Assembly (NCBI GenBank): GCA_010909725.1
Contig: JAACMV010000027.1
Coordinates: forward strand, 310,001-374,000
DNA: 64,000 nucleotides
Reading direction: 5' to 3'
DNA from: Picochlorum sp. 'celeri'
Lineage: Eukaryota; Chlorophyta; Trebouxiophyceae
Below, in pieces: positions 1 to 9,936 of this stretch; the stretch's first letter is position 1; every line of letters starts with the position of its first letter. A program made the position numbers and the translations under genes. Under the pieces are notes generated by a model. The model saw nothing but the letters and a program-made list of their open reading frames with translations, was not told the origin of the DNA and did not search any database.

Positions 1-1161
1 CGATGGACTATTTCAGATGTCAACACGTTGTTTGACTGTGTGCTCAGATTTGGTATGGATATGGAGAGCTTTTTGAACTCTTCCCACGTGGACACTTTCG
101 TGAATAAAAAGTATCCAAAAGATCAAGTGGAACGCGTGGCAAGGGTATTACGCACCTTGTGTGAGGACCTGGTGAACCAAGCCCCAAAGAAGCCCAAACG
201 GAGAACAGCTCCCTTCATTAGCGACGAACAGAAAATGGCATATGAAGATTCGCATGCGGACTTTGAAAAGGCTGTCGAAACAATATTGTCTGATATTCCA
301 TCGAAAATCAAATCTTGCAGCGAATGGGAGGACATTGCGTCAATTCAAGCACTCCATGACAAGAAACTCCCAGAGTGGATTGTTAAGAATGCAGAAAAAG
401 TCGACCAGCATGTACGGGGCATGACGGAGCTCAGGTCCCGGTTGGCAAACTATCCGAATGTCCCCCTCCCTTACTTTTCTAACAAGAAAGTGCCCCCTCT
501 TTGGATCCGGGATAGAGTCAAGTTGGATACAAGTCTCCTGAGGGCCATTTGCAAGGCTGGATGGGATCTTCGAAACAGAGGCTCAAAGATAACCTCGGAA
601 GTTGTGTCAATCCTCAAAGAAGATGAGGCATTCTTTTCCCTCCGAATTCATATCTTGGGCACCAGTGCTGCTCCACCATTATCAGAGCAGTTGATCACCG
701 TTGAGGCATGGAAAGAGTCGAGTAATGCTGGCTATGATAAACTTGCCCAGCTCTTGGTCAACAGGATCAAGGATATCTTGGCAATGCTTGCTATCGCCAG
801 CGAAAAGATCGCAGGTCCCTCTGATGTGACACCGGGAATGCGTACATTCCCATTCAAAACAGTGCATCCTAGACCATTTGATGAGACTGTGGTCCCTGAT
901 GCCAAAAGGGATGTTCTCAAAACACCAGGTTCTGGTGCATCCCAGCCAGCCATCGATGTATTCAAGGAAAATACTGGCAAGTTTACAGGTCCTACCCCAA
1001 CTGCAGGGGACTCTGCAAACTCTCCCGTGAAGCAACCAGGCGTCAGACAAAGGAGCATTTTCGAGGCCATGAGAATCAAAAAGGTTGCCCAACCCAGAAT
1101 CGCTCCATTGCTGGAGACGACAAATAATTCGGTCGACATTGATCTCACCGATTCTCCATAA
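1..1161 (+). CDS. Unknown protein, 5' end cut by window edge (possible SANT/SLIDE-like chromatin factor)
   Basis: The frame is open from base 1 and ends at TAA 1159-1161, so about 386 residues of the C-terminal part are present and the true start lies outside. I do not recognise the gene. The first ~50 residues (WTISDVNTLFDCVLRFG then an R/L-rich helix) and a later block (PPLWIRDRVKLDTSLLRAI) look like the paired SANT and SLIDE helices in C-terminal parts of chromatin remodelers; this is a resemblance only. The last ~130 residues are low-complexity, rich in Pro, Thr and Gly. The extreme C-terminus reads VDIDLTDSP, which fits a SUMO-interacting motif (hydrophobic core with acidic residues). 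A TGTAA poly(A)-like motif lies at 1200-1204. The next gene starts 79 nt downstream on the same strand. Confidence 0.6.
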   Translation, partial: RWTISDVNTLFDCVLRFGMDMESFLNSSHVDTFVNKKYPKDQVERVARVLRTLCEDLVNQAPKKPKRRTAPFISDEQKMAYEDSHADFEKAVETILSDIPSKIKSCSEWEDIASIQALHDKKLPEWIVKNAEKVDQHVRGMTELRSRLANYPNVPLPYFSNKKVPPLWIRDRVKLDTSLLRAICKAGWDLRNRGSKITSEVVSILKEDEAFFSLRIHILGTSAAPPLSEQLITVEAWKESSNAGYDKLAQLLVNRIKDILAMLAIASEKIAGPSDVTPGMRTFPFKTVHPRPFDETVVPDAKRDVLKTPGSGASQPAIDVFKENTGKFTGPTPTAGDSANSPVKQPGVRQRSIFEAMRIKKVAQPRIAPLLETTNNSVDIDLTDSP

Positions 1162-1240
1162 TTCATTTTATATAATTTCTGTAGAGTAGCATTATTACCT
1201 GTAAAAAGGCTGTTGGATTCACGATTGTACACTCTTCGCC

Positions 1241-2295
1241 ATGGATTTTAGTTCTCGGCGTGGAGAAGCCCAGTCTCTGGTCAAAGAGGCCAATAAATTG
1301 GCAAACCCATCATTTTTAGGGATGAGAATGAAAGGTGATTGGCTTGGAGCCACTCCATTGTACGAAAGGGCAGCCTTGTTGTTTCGAGTACGTTGCAAGA
1401 AGCAGTCTGGGTGTCATAATTTTCAACACACACAGTACCCATTCATTGCATACATTGACCTTCTAGTATTGTACCACCGTGCATTGATCAATATACTATA
1501 CTGCAGCAAACTGGAGACGTGGAGAGTGCGAAAGAGTGTTGGGAAAAGGCTGCACAGGGTCATAAAGCTCAAAGGTCCCCTTGGCATGCTGCAAAAGCAT
1601 TGGAGCGGGCGGCGGATTTGGCGAGAGAGGCGGGTCACTTTTCAGAGATTGAAACATTGTATTCAAACTGTGCAGAGTTGTATGTAGAAGAAGGGAGGCC
1701 GCAGGCTGCTGCAGAGGCAATCTCTCGGGGTGCTGTGGCACTGTCGGATGCCAATCCAGACGTTGCCAGTTCTCTGCATTTCAAGGCGATCGAGTGGCTT
1801 GAGGAGAGTGATAAAGAGTCTACGTTTCCTGATATATACAGGCAGGCTATCATGCATTCAGTGAAATCGAAGAAATGGGTTGATGCAGTCAAGATTGAAC
1901 TCAAATTTGCAGTGTCCTCCTATTCTGGCAATGCCATGTCGACCATGGCGAAATCGTATCTTAGTGCAGTCGTGATATACTTGTACTCAGAAGATGGAAA
2001 GAGGGCGTGGGAAACCTATCAGGATGCGTTGGGCGTGCCGGAATTTGCATCAAGTGATCAGGCATTTGCTGCAGAAGATGTGATTGCTGCATATCGAAGC
2101 AAAAGTAAAGAGTCGATCGAGTCGGCCATATCAAGGCATGCGAGCTTTAAGTTTTTGGATAATTGTATCGCTAGGCTTGTGAAAAATCTGACGAAAACTG
2201 ACGTGGCAAAGACGGCAGAAGGTTTGGGAGGGGGAGCAGTTGACCTAGGTACACTGACTCTCCATGATGATGAGGAGGAGGAAGATCTCACGTGA
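1241..2295 (+). CDS. NAPG: gamma-SNAP, vesicle fusion adaptor
   Basis: Two exons, 1241-1387 and 1507-2295, joined in phase 0 across a 119-nt intron (donor GTACGT, acceptor CTGCAG), give 311 residues; animal gamma-SNAP has 312. SNAP proteins bind SNARE bundles and recruit the NSF ATPase to take them apart after membrane fusion. The protein is a run of TPR-like helical hairpins. Landmarks shared with gamma-SNAP are the HAAKALERAADL segment, the single short DNC motif near residue 270 (FKFLDNCIARL), the GLGGGAVDLG stretch and the acidic tail DDEEEEDL. The gamma rather than alpha assignment rests on the glycine patch and the acidic ending. Confidence 0.88.
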
Positions 2296-2851
2296 GCGAA
2301 TCTCACCCCCTCCGCGATCGATGTCGTGATGTTCTTTGGTACCATCGATGCATGCTAGGGATAATCGAGTCGGTGACGAATACAGTACGTTGGGTACTGT
2401 CGACTGGCCCCATGGTGCTAGGTCAACGCTACCGCCCTAGGGCGAGGGTTACAAATATGTAGGGTATTATACGATGCAACCACATATGGCGACGTGGAAT
2501 GCTGATTGTGCTTCCATTGTGAACGTGAAAAAGATAGTATGTAAAAGCTCTTCTAGCATAGTTCATATACACAGATACCACATGTTTGTGACAATGGTCT
2601 GTGTGTTCCAGCAGGAAACGTGATAGAGACCTGTCAACACCTGCTCTTTCGTAGGAAGCCAGTATTGTGCCGAGGGTTTCGGCGTCTACAAGTCCATATA
2701 AACATCTTATTTACTATTCAACTACTGTTTTTTTTTTTCGGCAACACTGAAAAACCTGCATTCTAGGAGGCGCAGTTGCAGGTGGTCCTCCAACGCCCTA
2801 GGGCTGGTGCTTTGAAAAACAAATTGCTTCTCCGTCAGAAGCAGCACACCC
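2296..2851. other. Intergenic, no gene seen
   Basis: About 550 nt between gamma-SNAP and the F-box gene. It contains a 12-bp palindrome CGCCCTAGGGCG at 2433-2444 and a second copy of its core, GCCCTAGGGC, at 2795-2804, only 48 nt before the downstream start codon. There is a poly-T run near 2728-2738. No RNA gene or repeat was recognised. Confidence 0.5.
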
Positions 2852-4027
2852 ATGGTGGATAGGAATAATATCCACATGGAAGAGAAGAATCATATTGGCA
2901 TGAGGATGGCAGATGATGATATTCCGAGCCCATTCCAGACAAGTATGGAGGTGGAGCCAGCAATCCCTACAGAGCAAGGCAATGCTTCTATTGAGGTCAG
3001 AGGGGATGCTGTGACTGTGCGTTGGGCAGCTGGATCTCCAGAAGATTCTCAATTTAATCAAATGTACGAGGCATGCCCTCGAACCATTTCAGATCCACAG
3101 AATCGCACAAACTGGACAAGTCCTACCTCCATCCAGACTCTTTCAGATGGAGAAAGTGAGGTGGGCCATGCCTTTCATACGACAACATGGGCTACGCTGC
3201 CAAGTGATATCATGGCGCATATTATGAAATTTGTACCTTCAAATACTATCAGAATCATGAGAGTGGTCTGCCAGGGATGGAACAGGTCTGTTGGCGCATC
3301 CTTGAGGTATATCCAGCCAGAGACACTGAAACATACAGCATACCTCGAGCATTTTCCAAACGTCTTGACATTAGACGCATCAAATGCTGATTTAAAAGTA
3401 TCCTGCTCGTCCGGTAGGGAAATCAGCCTCGTGTCAGGTGTCGATGACGCATCAGTAGAGAATATTGCCAAACTGCACAGTTTACACTCCATCTATCTGA
3501 CAAACTGTGTTTTCCTGAATGGAACATTTCTGCAGGCATTTCGAGATTTGCCTGCGTTGGAGCTTTTAGATTTATCCGGGTGCTCATCAATCCACAATGG
3601 GCATTTCATTGAGCACATTGCACACATGAACAACTTGAAGAGCATTTCATTGGTGGGCTGCTGGAACTTGAACGACGCATCTGTTGCCGTGGCTGCCCAA
3701 TCCCTGAATCAACTGAAACGAATAGCAGTACCGCCAACAACCACAGATCTCGGCCTTCACTGCATCGCAACATCTCCATCAATCGAGCGTGTGGCAATAC
3801 GAGCCTGTGACCAGATCACAACAGAAGGCATCAAGGCATCACTGAGAACTCCCACACTCCAACGTGTTGTGGTATCCAAATGCAAGAATATATCTTCAAA
3901 TACCCTACGACAAGGCACGAGAAACCTATCCGTCTTCAAATACGAGACAGAGGATTGGGAAAACAGGATGAAGAGTAGGCGACGATCCTTAAACATGGAA
4001 CTCACAATGAATTGCTTTTATAATTAA
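2852..4027 (+). CDS. F-box protein with leucine-rich repeats
   Basis: Single exon, 391 residues. An F-box spans about residues 109-150 (WATLPSDIMAHIMKFV, then MRVVCQGWNRSV). It is followed by degenerate AMN1/Cys-type leucine-rich repeats at about 210-365, for example LELLDLSGCSSI, LKSISLVGCWNLNDA and LQRVVVSKCKNISS. Proteins of this class are substrate receptors of SCF (Skp1-cullin-F-box) ubiquitin ligases: the F-box binds Skp1 and the LRR solenoid binds the target. The N-terminal ~105 residues are acidic and without a recognisable domain. The target cannot be read from sequence. It is convergent with the deubiquitinase gene, stop codons 121 nt apart. Confidence 0.85.
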   Translation: MVDRNNIHMEEKNHIGMRMADDDIPSPFQTSMEVEPAIPTEQGNASIEVRGDAVTVRWAAGSPEDSQFNQMYEACPRTISDPQNRTNWTSPTSIQTLSDGESEVGHAFHTTTWATLPSDIMAHIMKFVPSNTIRIMRVVCQGWNRSVGASLRYIQPETLKHTAYLEHFPNVLTLDASNADLKVSCSSGREISLVSGVDDASVENIAKLHSLHSIYLTNCVFLNGTFLQAFRDLPALELLDLSGCSSIHNGHFIEHIAHMNNLKSISLVGCWNLNDASVAVAAQSLNQLKRIAVPPTTTDLGLHCIATSPSIERVAIRACDQITTEGIKASLRTPTLQRVVVSKCKNISSNTLRQGTRNLSVFKYETEDWENRMKSRRRSLNMELTMNCFYN

Positions 4028-4148
4028 TTGCATGCTAGCTTCTGAATTTTCCAATACGCGTATCTAGAAGTAGAAGAATCCGTATACATGTTCTTTCCGT
4101 CGGTTTTTTTTAATTTGGTCTTTTTCATGTACACACACACACATCTCT

Positions 4149-5024
4149 TCATGCAGTAGCTGCCAATGCCATAAGACTGAAATCGTTCGAATCCGACTTG
4201 CTGATATACTCTGCCTTCACCACCGCGGCTACATGATGAAGCAACGACTGTGGAGTCGTCTCTCCATGATACACTGGCCCAGCGCGCCTCCCATCCAACT
4301 CCCACAACCCACCCTCATGCTCCACAAACGCAACAAAATGAAGATTAATCGCATCATCCACAGAAGGCGCCTCCGTCTGCCCCTGATGCGCAGCATCCGC
4401 ATGAATAGCATCAATCGATGGTCCTCCTTCAGGAGGATTCTCCAAATACTCCCCACGTGCCTCTGGAGAGAAATCCCCCGTACTCTTCACAAACTCATCC
4501 AGAAAGGACCCATCCTTGAAAGACACAGCATCTGTATTATTCCCAATACAATGAAGCAATGCTATTGTCCCACACGCATTCCCAATCGTCTGCTTCATAT
4601 AAAACACAGAACCACCATGAGCAGCAGCTGCAGCTGTATCCTGCTTTGCCCTTGCCAACTCTGCATTATTTTTTATTGACAATATACATCATACGCCCAT
4701 GCATCCCAATACTTTTTTCTTTATTAACATATTATACCCACCTTCAAGCCGTGCCGTCTCACTCGCCTCTGTCAACGGGTAGAGCAGAATAACCGCCAAC
4801 ACTGGCTGAGCCACCATGGCCAACAGCTCTTCATCCAAACCATAGACATCCTGAAACGAATACCATCCACCACTATGATGACTCTCTGCACCCCCGATAT
4901 TCACAGCACCAAGCTTTTGAGCAAATGAATTCAATACATCAGGATTCGCCTCCAAAGGCACCCAACGCTTCCCTCGACGCCCTGCCTGCTCTTCCTTGGG
5001 CACAGATTCTGCCACCGATGCCAT
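4149..5024 (-). CDS. UCHL3: Ubiquitin C-terminal hydrolase, UCH-L1/L3 type
   Basis: Exon 1 is 5024-4742 and exon 2 is 4660-4149, with an 81-nt intron (donor GTGGGT), giving 264 residues. It is a peptidase C12 enzyme that cleaves small adducts from the ubiquitin C-terminus, probably cytosolic. The full catalytic set is present: oxyanion Gln118 and nucleophile Cys124 in KQTIGNACGTI, His202 in LHFVAF and Asp217 in ELDGR. The N-terminus KRWVPLEANPDVLNSF and the segment GQTEAPSVDD align with UCH-L3. It is slightly longer than the animal enzyme (230) because of an N-terminal extension, a Gly/Ser/His-rich insertion near residue 48 and an Ala-rich stretch near 104-108. Confidence 0.93.
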
Positions 5025-5085
5025 CTTCTTTCTTTACAGATTGAAACCAAAACAAAACCTGATGGGTATCTGTAATGTAAAAAAG

Positions 5086-5110
5086 TAATAATAATAATAA
5101 TAATAATAAT
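5086..5110. repeat. (TAA)n microsatellite
   Basis: About 8 units of TAA, 62 nt upstream of the UCH start codon. It is complementary to the (TTA)n tract at 5238-5263. Confidence 0.95.
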
Positions 5111-5237
5111 GCGTGGAATACGTCGTCGTCGCTGATACGAACAAGACGAGAGTACATTACATTAATTTCGACACAATTTCAAACAACAAGAACACCAAGA
5201 ACACACTCGGTCGTGTATGTATTCGACACTCCTACCT

Positions 5238-5263
5238 TTATTATTATTATTATTATTATTATT
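5238..5263. repeat. (TTA)n microsatellite
   Basis: About 8 units of TTA just downstream of the DNL-zinc-finger stop codon. With the (TAA)n tract at 5086-5110 it forms an inverted pair able to make a ~24-bp AT-only stem around a ~127-nt loop. Confidence 0.95.
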
Positions 5264-5283
5264 TAAATATGGTATAAAAATTC

Positions 5284-5925
5284 CTATGATGTGTGGTCAT
5301 CATCTTGCCCACTGAATTCCAACGTTGCATGATTGTCCGAAGAAGAAGAAGAAGAATCTTCCTCTCCAAAAGCTACATGCCGTCTTACAAATGAAATGCC
5401 CCTTTCCCTCGCTATATCTTCTATATTTCTACCACTACCTTCTTCTTGTCCTTCTTCTGATATACCTCTAAATGAGGATGATGAAGAAGAAGAAAACCAT
5501 CCTAGATTGTCGGCAATCAAATGCTTGGCCTCACATCCTGGGCAGGTGACAATGACAATGCCCTTTTCATAGGCACGTTTTGAAAATGCCTTGGCAGATC
5601 TCGTCTCGCATTTTCCACACGTATACAGAATCATCATCATTGGTTCATTTTTTGTTCTATTCTGAGCCAGATCAACGACGATTTTTTCTGCTCCATTCTT
5701 CTTCTGCTGCTGCTGCTTTGTTGTGTCACCATCATCATTCATGTCGTGTCCTGCTGTTGAGTATGGCGTGGTGCGGGATTGTGCTGCATTACTGCTTTCG
5801 TGAGATGATGAAGAGAGAAGAAGAAGAGCGTCGCGAATGCTCTCGAGGGTGGTTGCAGCAAACAAGGCCCGTGTTCTTCTTCGTGCTGTTGTTGTCAACG
5901 CAGTGTGCAGGGGAAGAATACCCAT
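5284..5925 (-). CDS. DNLZ: DNL-type zinc finger protein (Hep1/Zim17-like)
   Basis: Single exon, 213 residues. The DNL zinc finger lies at about residues 100-145: two CxxC pairs ([16 protein letters not shown] and [10 protein letters not shown]) followed by [10 protein letters not shown], the signature that names the family. Hep1/Zim17 keeps mitochondrial (or plastid) Hsp70 soluble. The N-terminus ([22 protein letters not shown]) is Arg/Thr-rich without acids, as expected for an organelle presequence. Two serine homopolymers after the finger come from GAA/TCT triplet runs on the + strand. The start is the first ATG of the open frame. Confidence 0.88.
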   Translation of the reverse strand: MGILPLHTALTTTARRRTRALFAATTLESIRDALLLLSSSSHESSNAAQSRTTPYSTAGHDMNDDGDTTKQQQQKKNGAEKIVVDLAQNRTKNEPMMMILYTCGKCETRSAKAFSKRAYEKGIVIVTCPGCEAKHLIADNLGWFSSSSSSSFRGISEEGQEEGSGRNIEDIARERGISFVRRHVAFGEEDSSSSSSDNHATLEFSGQDDDHTS

Positions 5926-6278
5926 GTTGTTGTCTTTTCCCCTTGAAATCCTGTTTCAGCACAGCAGTCCCTTCCACGTGCTCCCGACTATATAGAAAGA
6001 GAAAGAGAGAGATTTGATTCTCTTTCGTACGAAGAGAGAGATGGCAAGACAATGATGAATCGCATTTTTGTGTTTTTTTTAACGAAGATCCCCGCGGGCG
6101 GGCCCGCCCAAAACCCATGAGGATGCATTTCCATTAGGAGCAGATCAGTAGTAGTGAAAACAAAATGTAGTTTTCAAGTACATGCATGGTATACATCCAT
6201 AGCGGAATAGGATGACAGCGTAGTGTAGTGGGATTTGTTGTTTGTTTTTGGAATGCGTGAGGACTAGATTTCGTATCG
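5926..6278. promoter_or_regulatory. Divergent intergenic region with GC palindrome
   Basis: This separates the divergent DNLZ and TPR genes. The otherwise AT-rich spacer holds a 14-bp perfect palindrome GGGCGGGCCCGCCC at 6096-6109, the most GC-dense point nearby, preceded by a poly-T run. A role as a shared promoter element is inference. Confidence 0.35.
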
Positions 6279-7631
6279 ATGGGACTGTTGGGGAAAATAC
6301 GTTCGTTGAAGAAATCAAAGGTAGTGAAGGATGAATTGGGAGGCAATGATGTGGATGGTGTTGGTGCCGGACAGGAAGGACCAGGTGTGGAGACTCTTGG
6401 TGGTCCTCATCTGGATGTAGATGAACAGCGGGAAGACTATATCAATGATGATCATGAAGAATCACACGTCCAAGAATACAACGATGCACGCAATGATGAT
6501 GTAGAAGATGAAGAGTTGGAAGAAGAAGAAATCAACCATGATGGTGAGTTTGTAGTTGTTGAAGAAGAGGATGATGGGGCATCCTTGGATACGCGGTCTA
6601 TGATTTCGGAATCTGCTCTCTCGGATGTCGATGTGAAGAGTGGGTTTACAGAGTTGAGCAAGGTGCTTGCTGCAATGGAGTTGGAAGAAATGCAGAGGCG
6701 TGAGAATTCAGTGCAGGGGACGACAGAGGAGAATGTGGAAAGTGATATATCGACGCAAGATGGAGGAGAGTTGACGAGAAATTTGGTCAAGTTGTATAAT
6801 GATCTTGCTGTGCGGTTGATGGAAGGGAAACAGTTTGATCAGTCGTTGATCATGTTGCAGAAAGCAGAGAAATTGCTGTTGGAGAAATCAATGGAGGATG
6901 GGCTTGATCAGGGTGGCGATGGTGTTGTGACGCAGTCGCATTTGCAAACAATTACATATAATAATATGGGTTGTTTGTACAGGCGAATGTCGTTGCCACG
7001 GGAGGCGTTGGTATACTTGGAGAAAGCATTGGCTATTGAAGAGAGATCTGGTACTGTGCATGAACGTGCTTCAACGCATTTAAATTTGAGTGCGTCTCAT
7101 TCCGTGTTACATCACCATAAAGAAGCTTTACATCATGGTGAAAAGGCGGCCGTCTTGCTGCAGGGGCAGCTGTGGCCTGGTCTGAGTTTTCAAGATGGTT
7201 TGTCTGCATTGTCGCTTCAAGTGCAGGCGCTTGTGGCGCATGATACGCGCCGAAATCAGTTATTGAATGATGCAAATATTTTAGCCATGGCATACCATAA
7301 TATTGGAATAGAACATGAGCATTTAGGCCAGATGAAGGAGGCACAAGTTAGTTTTACCAGGGCTTGTAGTATTGGGACAAAGATTTTGGGATCAAAGTCT
7401 GCAACCACTGCGGCAATGATTCGAGCGAATAAATTGTTTCAGCATAGGAATAAGGAATCGCATTCGTCTCATAAGGGAAGCGTGTCGGCAATCAAGCAGA
7501 ATACCCATGCAAGCCTGAAAATTAGGCAGGTTGGTGATGCATCCCACCGCCATGGACATTTTGGAAAGAGTTCAAAATCAAAAAGTGATATGAAGAGGAA
7601 GGCATCACGCGGCACATTGCCATTCAAATAA
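6279..7631 (+). CDS. TPR protein with acidic N-terminal region
   Basis: Single exon, 450 residues. Residues ~20-150 are strongly acidic and disordered-looking. From ~165 there are tetratricopeptide helix pairs: NLVKLYNDLAVRLMEGKQFD, YNNMGCLYRRMSLPREALVYLEKAL, STHLNLSASHSVLHHHKEALHH and YHNIGIEHEHLGQMKEAQVS. This spacing is typical of TPR_12/kinesin-light-chain-like scaffolds. The C-terminal 60 residues are basic (Lys/Ser/His). The N-terminus begins MGLLGKIRS, which could be N-myristoylated. The partner is unknown. A TGTAA motif lies at 7641-7645. Confidence 0.72.
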   Translation: MGLLGKIRSLKKSKVVKDELGGNDVDGVGAGQEGPGVETLGGPHLDVDEQREDYINDDHEESHVQEYNDARNDDVEDEELEEEEINHDGEFVVVEEEDDGASLDTRSMISESALSDVDVKSGFTELSKVLAAMELEEMQRRENSVQGTTEENVESDISTQDGGELTRNLVKLYNDLAVRLMEGKQFDQSLIMLQKAEKLLLEKSMEDGLDQGGDGVVTQSHLQTITYNNMGCLYRRMSLPREALVYLEKALAIEERSGTVHERASTHLNLSASHSVLHHHKEALHHGEKAAVLLQGQLWPGLSFQDGLSALSLQVQALVAHDTRRNQLLNDANILAMAYHNIGIEHEHLGQMKEAQVSFTRACSIGTKILGSKSATTAAMIRANKLFQHRNKESHSSHKGSVSAIKQNTHASLKIRQVGDASHRHGHFGKSSKSKSDMKRKASRGTLPFK

Positions 7632-7746
7632 AAGTATCCATGTAAAATCACTAGTATACGTCAAATGATGGAGAAAAAACGAGCGTCAATTCAGGGAAAA
7701 AAATAAAATGTCAAGTCACAAAGATGTCTAGTACGCTAGTCATGAG

Positions 7747-9646
7747 TCATTGCCTGGTAAATGAGTCCCTCAGCCAAGAATTATCAGCAATTTCCTCCAT
7801 AAATTTCCTTTCCACATGGGCCAAATCGCCCTCTCTCAAAGAAAGAAGCTCGTTATGTGTCATGTATCCATGTAACAGCATGATCCGAAGAAGAGGGTTG
7901 CAGTTGGCACTTGCTGGGTTTAACACCTCCCAGAGTGATTTCACAACCGTATAGTAGTCATCAGGAAGGCGTTGGTCCTTGTCTTGAATATTGCATTTTG
8001 AAAAGATGGCCTGTTCCATATCAGCAGCAATATCAAACGGTGTGGCTGGTGACATCAACGACTGAGAGAATATCCTGATTGCATTGTCCCTGAACAAGTT
8101 TCCAGTGCTCTGGAACAACGGATGTTCACTCTTCTTCGGGTACGTCACTGCTTCAACATCATGATCAGATTTCATACTTGCACTGCTCTTGGCCGGAGCC
8201 TTGGTCAGCTCCTTCTTTGCTTGTTTTGATGCATGTTCTGCATCAACTGTCTGCACTTTGGTTGCACCAAGACCAGCCCAACTCTGATTCTTTTTCCACT
8301 CTTTCATACAATCAGGCTCCTTTGGTGATGGAAAGTTGGCTGTTTGGCACAATGACGTTGTCACATCGTAAAGCTCAGAGACTGCCTTCATCAGCTTGTC
8401 ATTCAATGGCCACACATGCTCAATCCCAACAGAGTACTTTTTCCCTCCATAGAAGGCAGTATTGAGAAATCCTCGTGCTGTCTTCGGAACATCCGTCTTC
8501 TTTATCGATGTAGCTTCTTCCTTGTCAGCATATGATTTGATCATATTTGACAATGTGTTCAGATTCTCAATAGATTGCTTGAGTTCACCCAAACTATTCA
8601 GAAACGACATCCCATAGTTGTTGATGAATTTCTTCAATTCTGCATACAGAAAAAACATCGACATGAATACTGCATATAAAAAATACAGATACCAAGCAAA
8701 AAAATACCAAGACCGTACCTGTTGCAGGGGCATCCTTCTCCTGGCGCTGTGCAAGACCATCCTGGACTGAACTCGTCGGAACCTTGACAACACCATCTTC
8801 CTTCTCCACTTTGGCATGCTTCACAGCATCCTCCTTCATGATGACACCTTCCTTGCGCTTGACACCCACAAACGTCTTGACAGCGCCTTGATCCACCCCA
8901 TCTTTTTGAGACTTGTGTTGCATCGGTGCTTGCTTCTCAGACACCATTGGCTTTGCTGGACTCTTCTTCCCCAACACCACACCATCCATAATGCTGGGAG
9001 CAGGTGACAGGACATTTTCTTCTTCCTCTTTTTGCTTAACCTCAATCTCTTCTTCTTTGTGTCGTTCCTCAACAGGCTGCACCAGCACATCTTCTTCCTT
9101 CTTTTCATGCTCTACCTTTGGATGATCCTCCAGACCATCCATTCCCAACTCGACCTTTTCAACGTCTTCTTTCTTCTGTTCTTCTTGCTCTTGCGGTTGG
9201 ATCGCCACCTCCTTCGTCGCAACATCAACCTTGGTCTCTACGTGTTCTGGAACCTTTCCTTCCTCACCAACCACCGGAGGCAGCACTTCCATCCTCGTCC
9301 CTTCCTCCTCCTCCTCCTCGTCGGTCACAATGTCCAAATCACTACTCTCCTCTGGCCATTGCGCATCCCGCGTCACATCCATCGTCTCCCACAGAATCGT
9401 ATCACCCCCGCTCACAAAATCAATGTCAGCTGTGTCCCCATCAAAAAAGTCAATATGAAACGTCCCGGCACCTTCGTCGTAATACGTAACTTTTCCTTTG
9501 TACAAGTGCATCGAATCAGGCTCCAGAAAGCACATGTGAATCGTCCTACCAACGACTGCCTCCTTTGCAAACGGAATAACAGACGTTGTTGGCTTTGGCT
9601 CCACCCTCACTTTGATATCATCCTTATGCAACGGATATTTCCTCAT
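7747..9646 (-). CDS. Tudor-like plus TFIIS-central-domain protein
   Basis: Exon 1 is 9646-8719 and exon 2 is 8639-7747, with a 79-nt intron (GTACGG...CAG) and phase 1, giving 606 residues. Residues ~30-75 (VGRTIHMCFLEPDS, YKGKVTYYDEGAGTFHIDFF) look like a Tudor/PWWP-type chromatin-reader barrel. A long Glu/Lys-rich linker follows. The C-terminal ~110 residues (NLFRDNAIRIFSQSL, VVKSLWEVLNPASANCNPLL, HNELLSLREGDLA) match the helical pattern of the TFIIS central domain that docks on RNA polymerase II, as in Bye1/PHF3 and TFIIS. The TFIIS Zn ribbon with its acidic catalytic hairpin is absent, so it is more likely a polymerase- or chromatin-binding regulator than a cleavage factor. The domain calls are by eye. 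Confidence 0.68.
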
Positions 9647-9936
9647 AATTACCCAGGTTGCCTGACTCAGGCGAAGGATATACTATCCTACACAAAAACT
9701 CTCCGTCTCTGTGTGTTTCTCTGCGTGTGTTGGTTTGGTTGTTCCCTTGGACTGCTACAGGCGATACGGTGGTGGTTCATACAATGGTAAATACATTAAT
9801 TTTTTACATTAATATCGGCTGTATCGAATACATGATGGGGCATTGCAATACTACTGCAATGTCGGATTCATCCACATCGGATGCTGATGTGTGTGTTAAC
9901 GCCTGTTCCGTTAACGGCCGGCCACTTGCTGTTTGG

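Noticed and set aside
9032..9790. 252-codon open frame on the + strand
   Set aside because: Antisense to the Glu/Lys-rich linker of the Tudor/TFIIS-like gene; its Leu/Phe/His composition is the complement of Glu/Lys codons.
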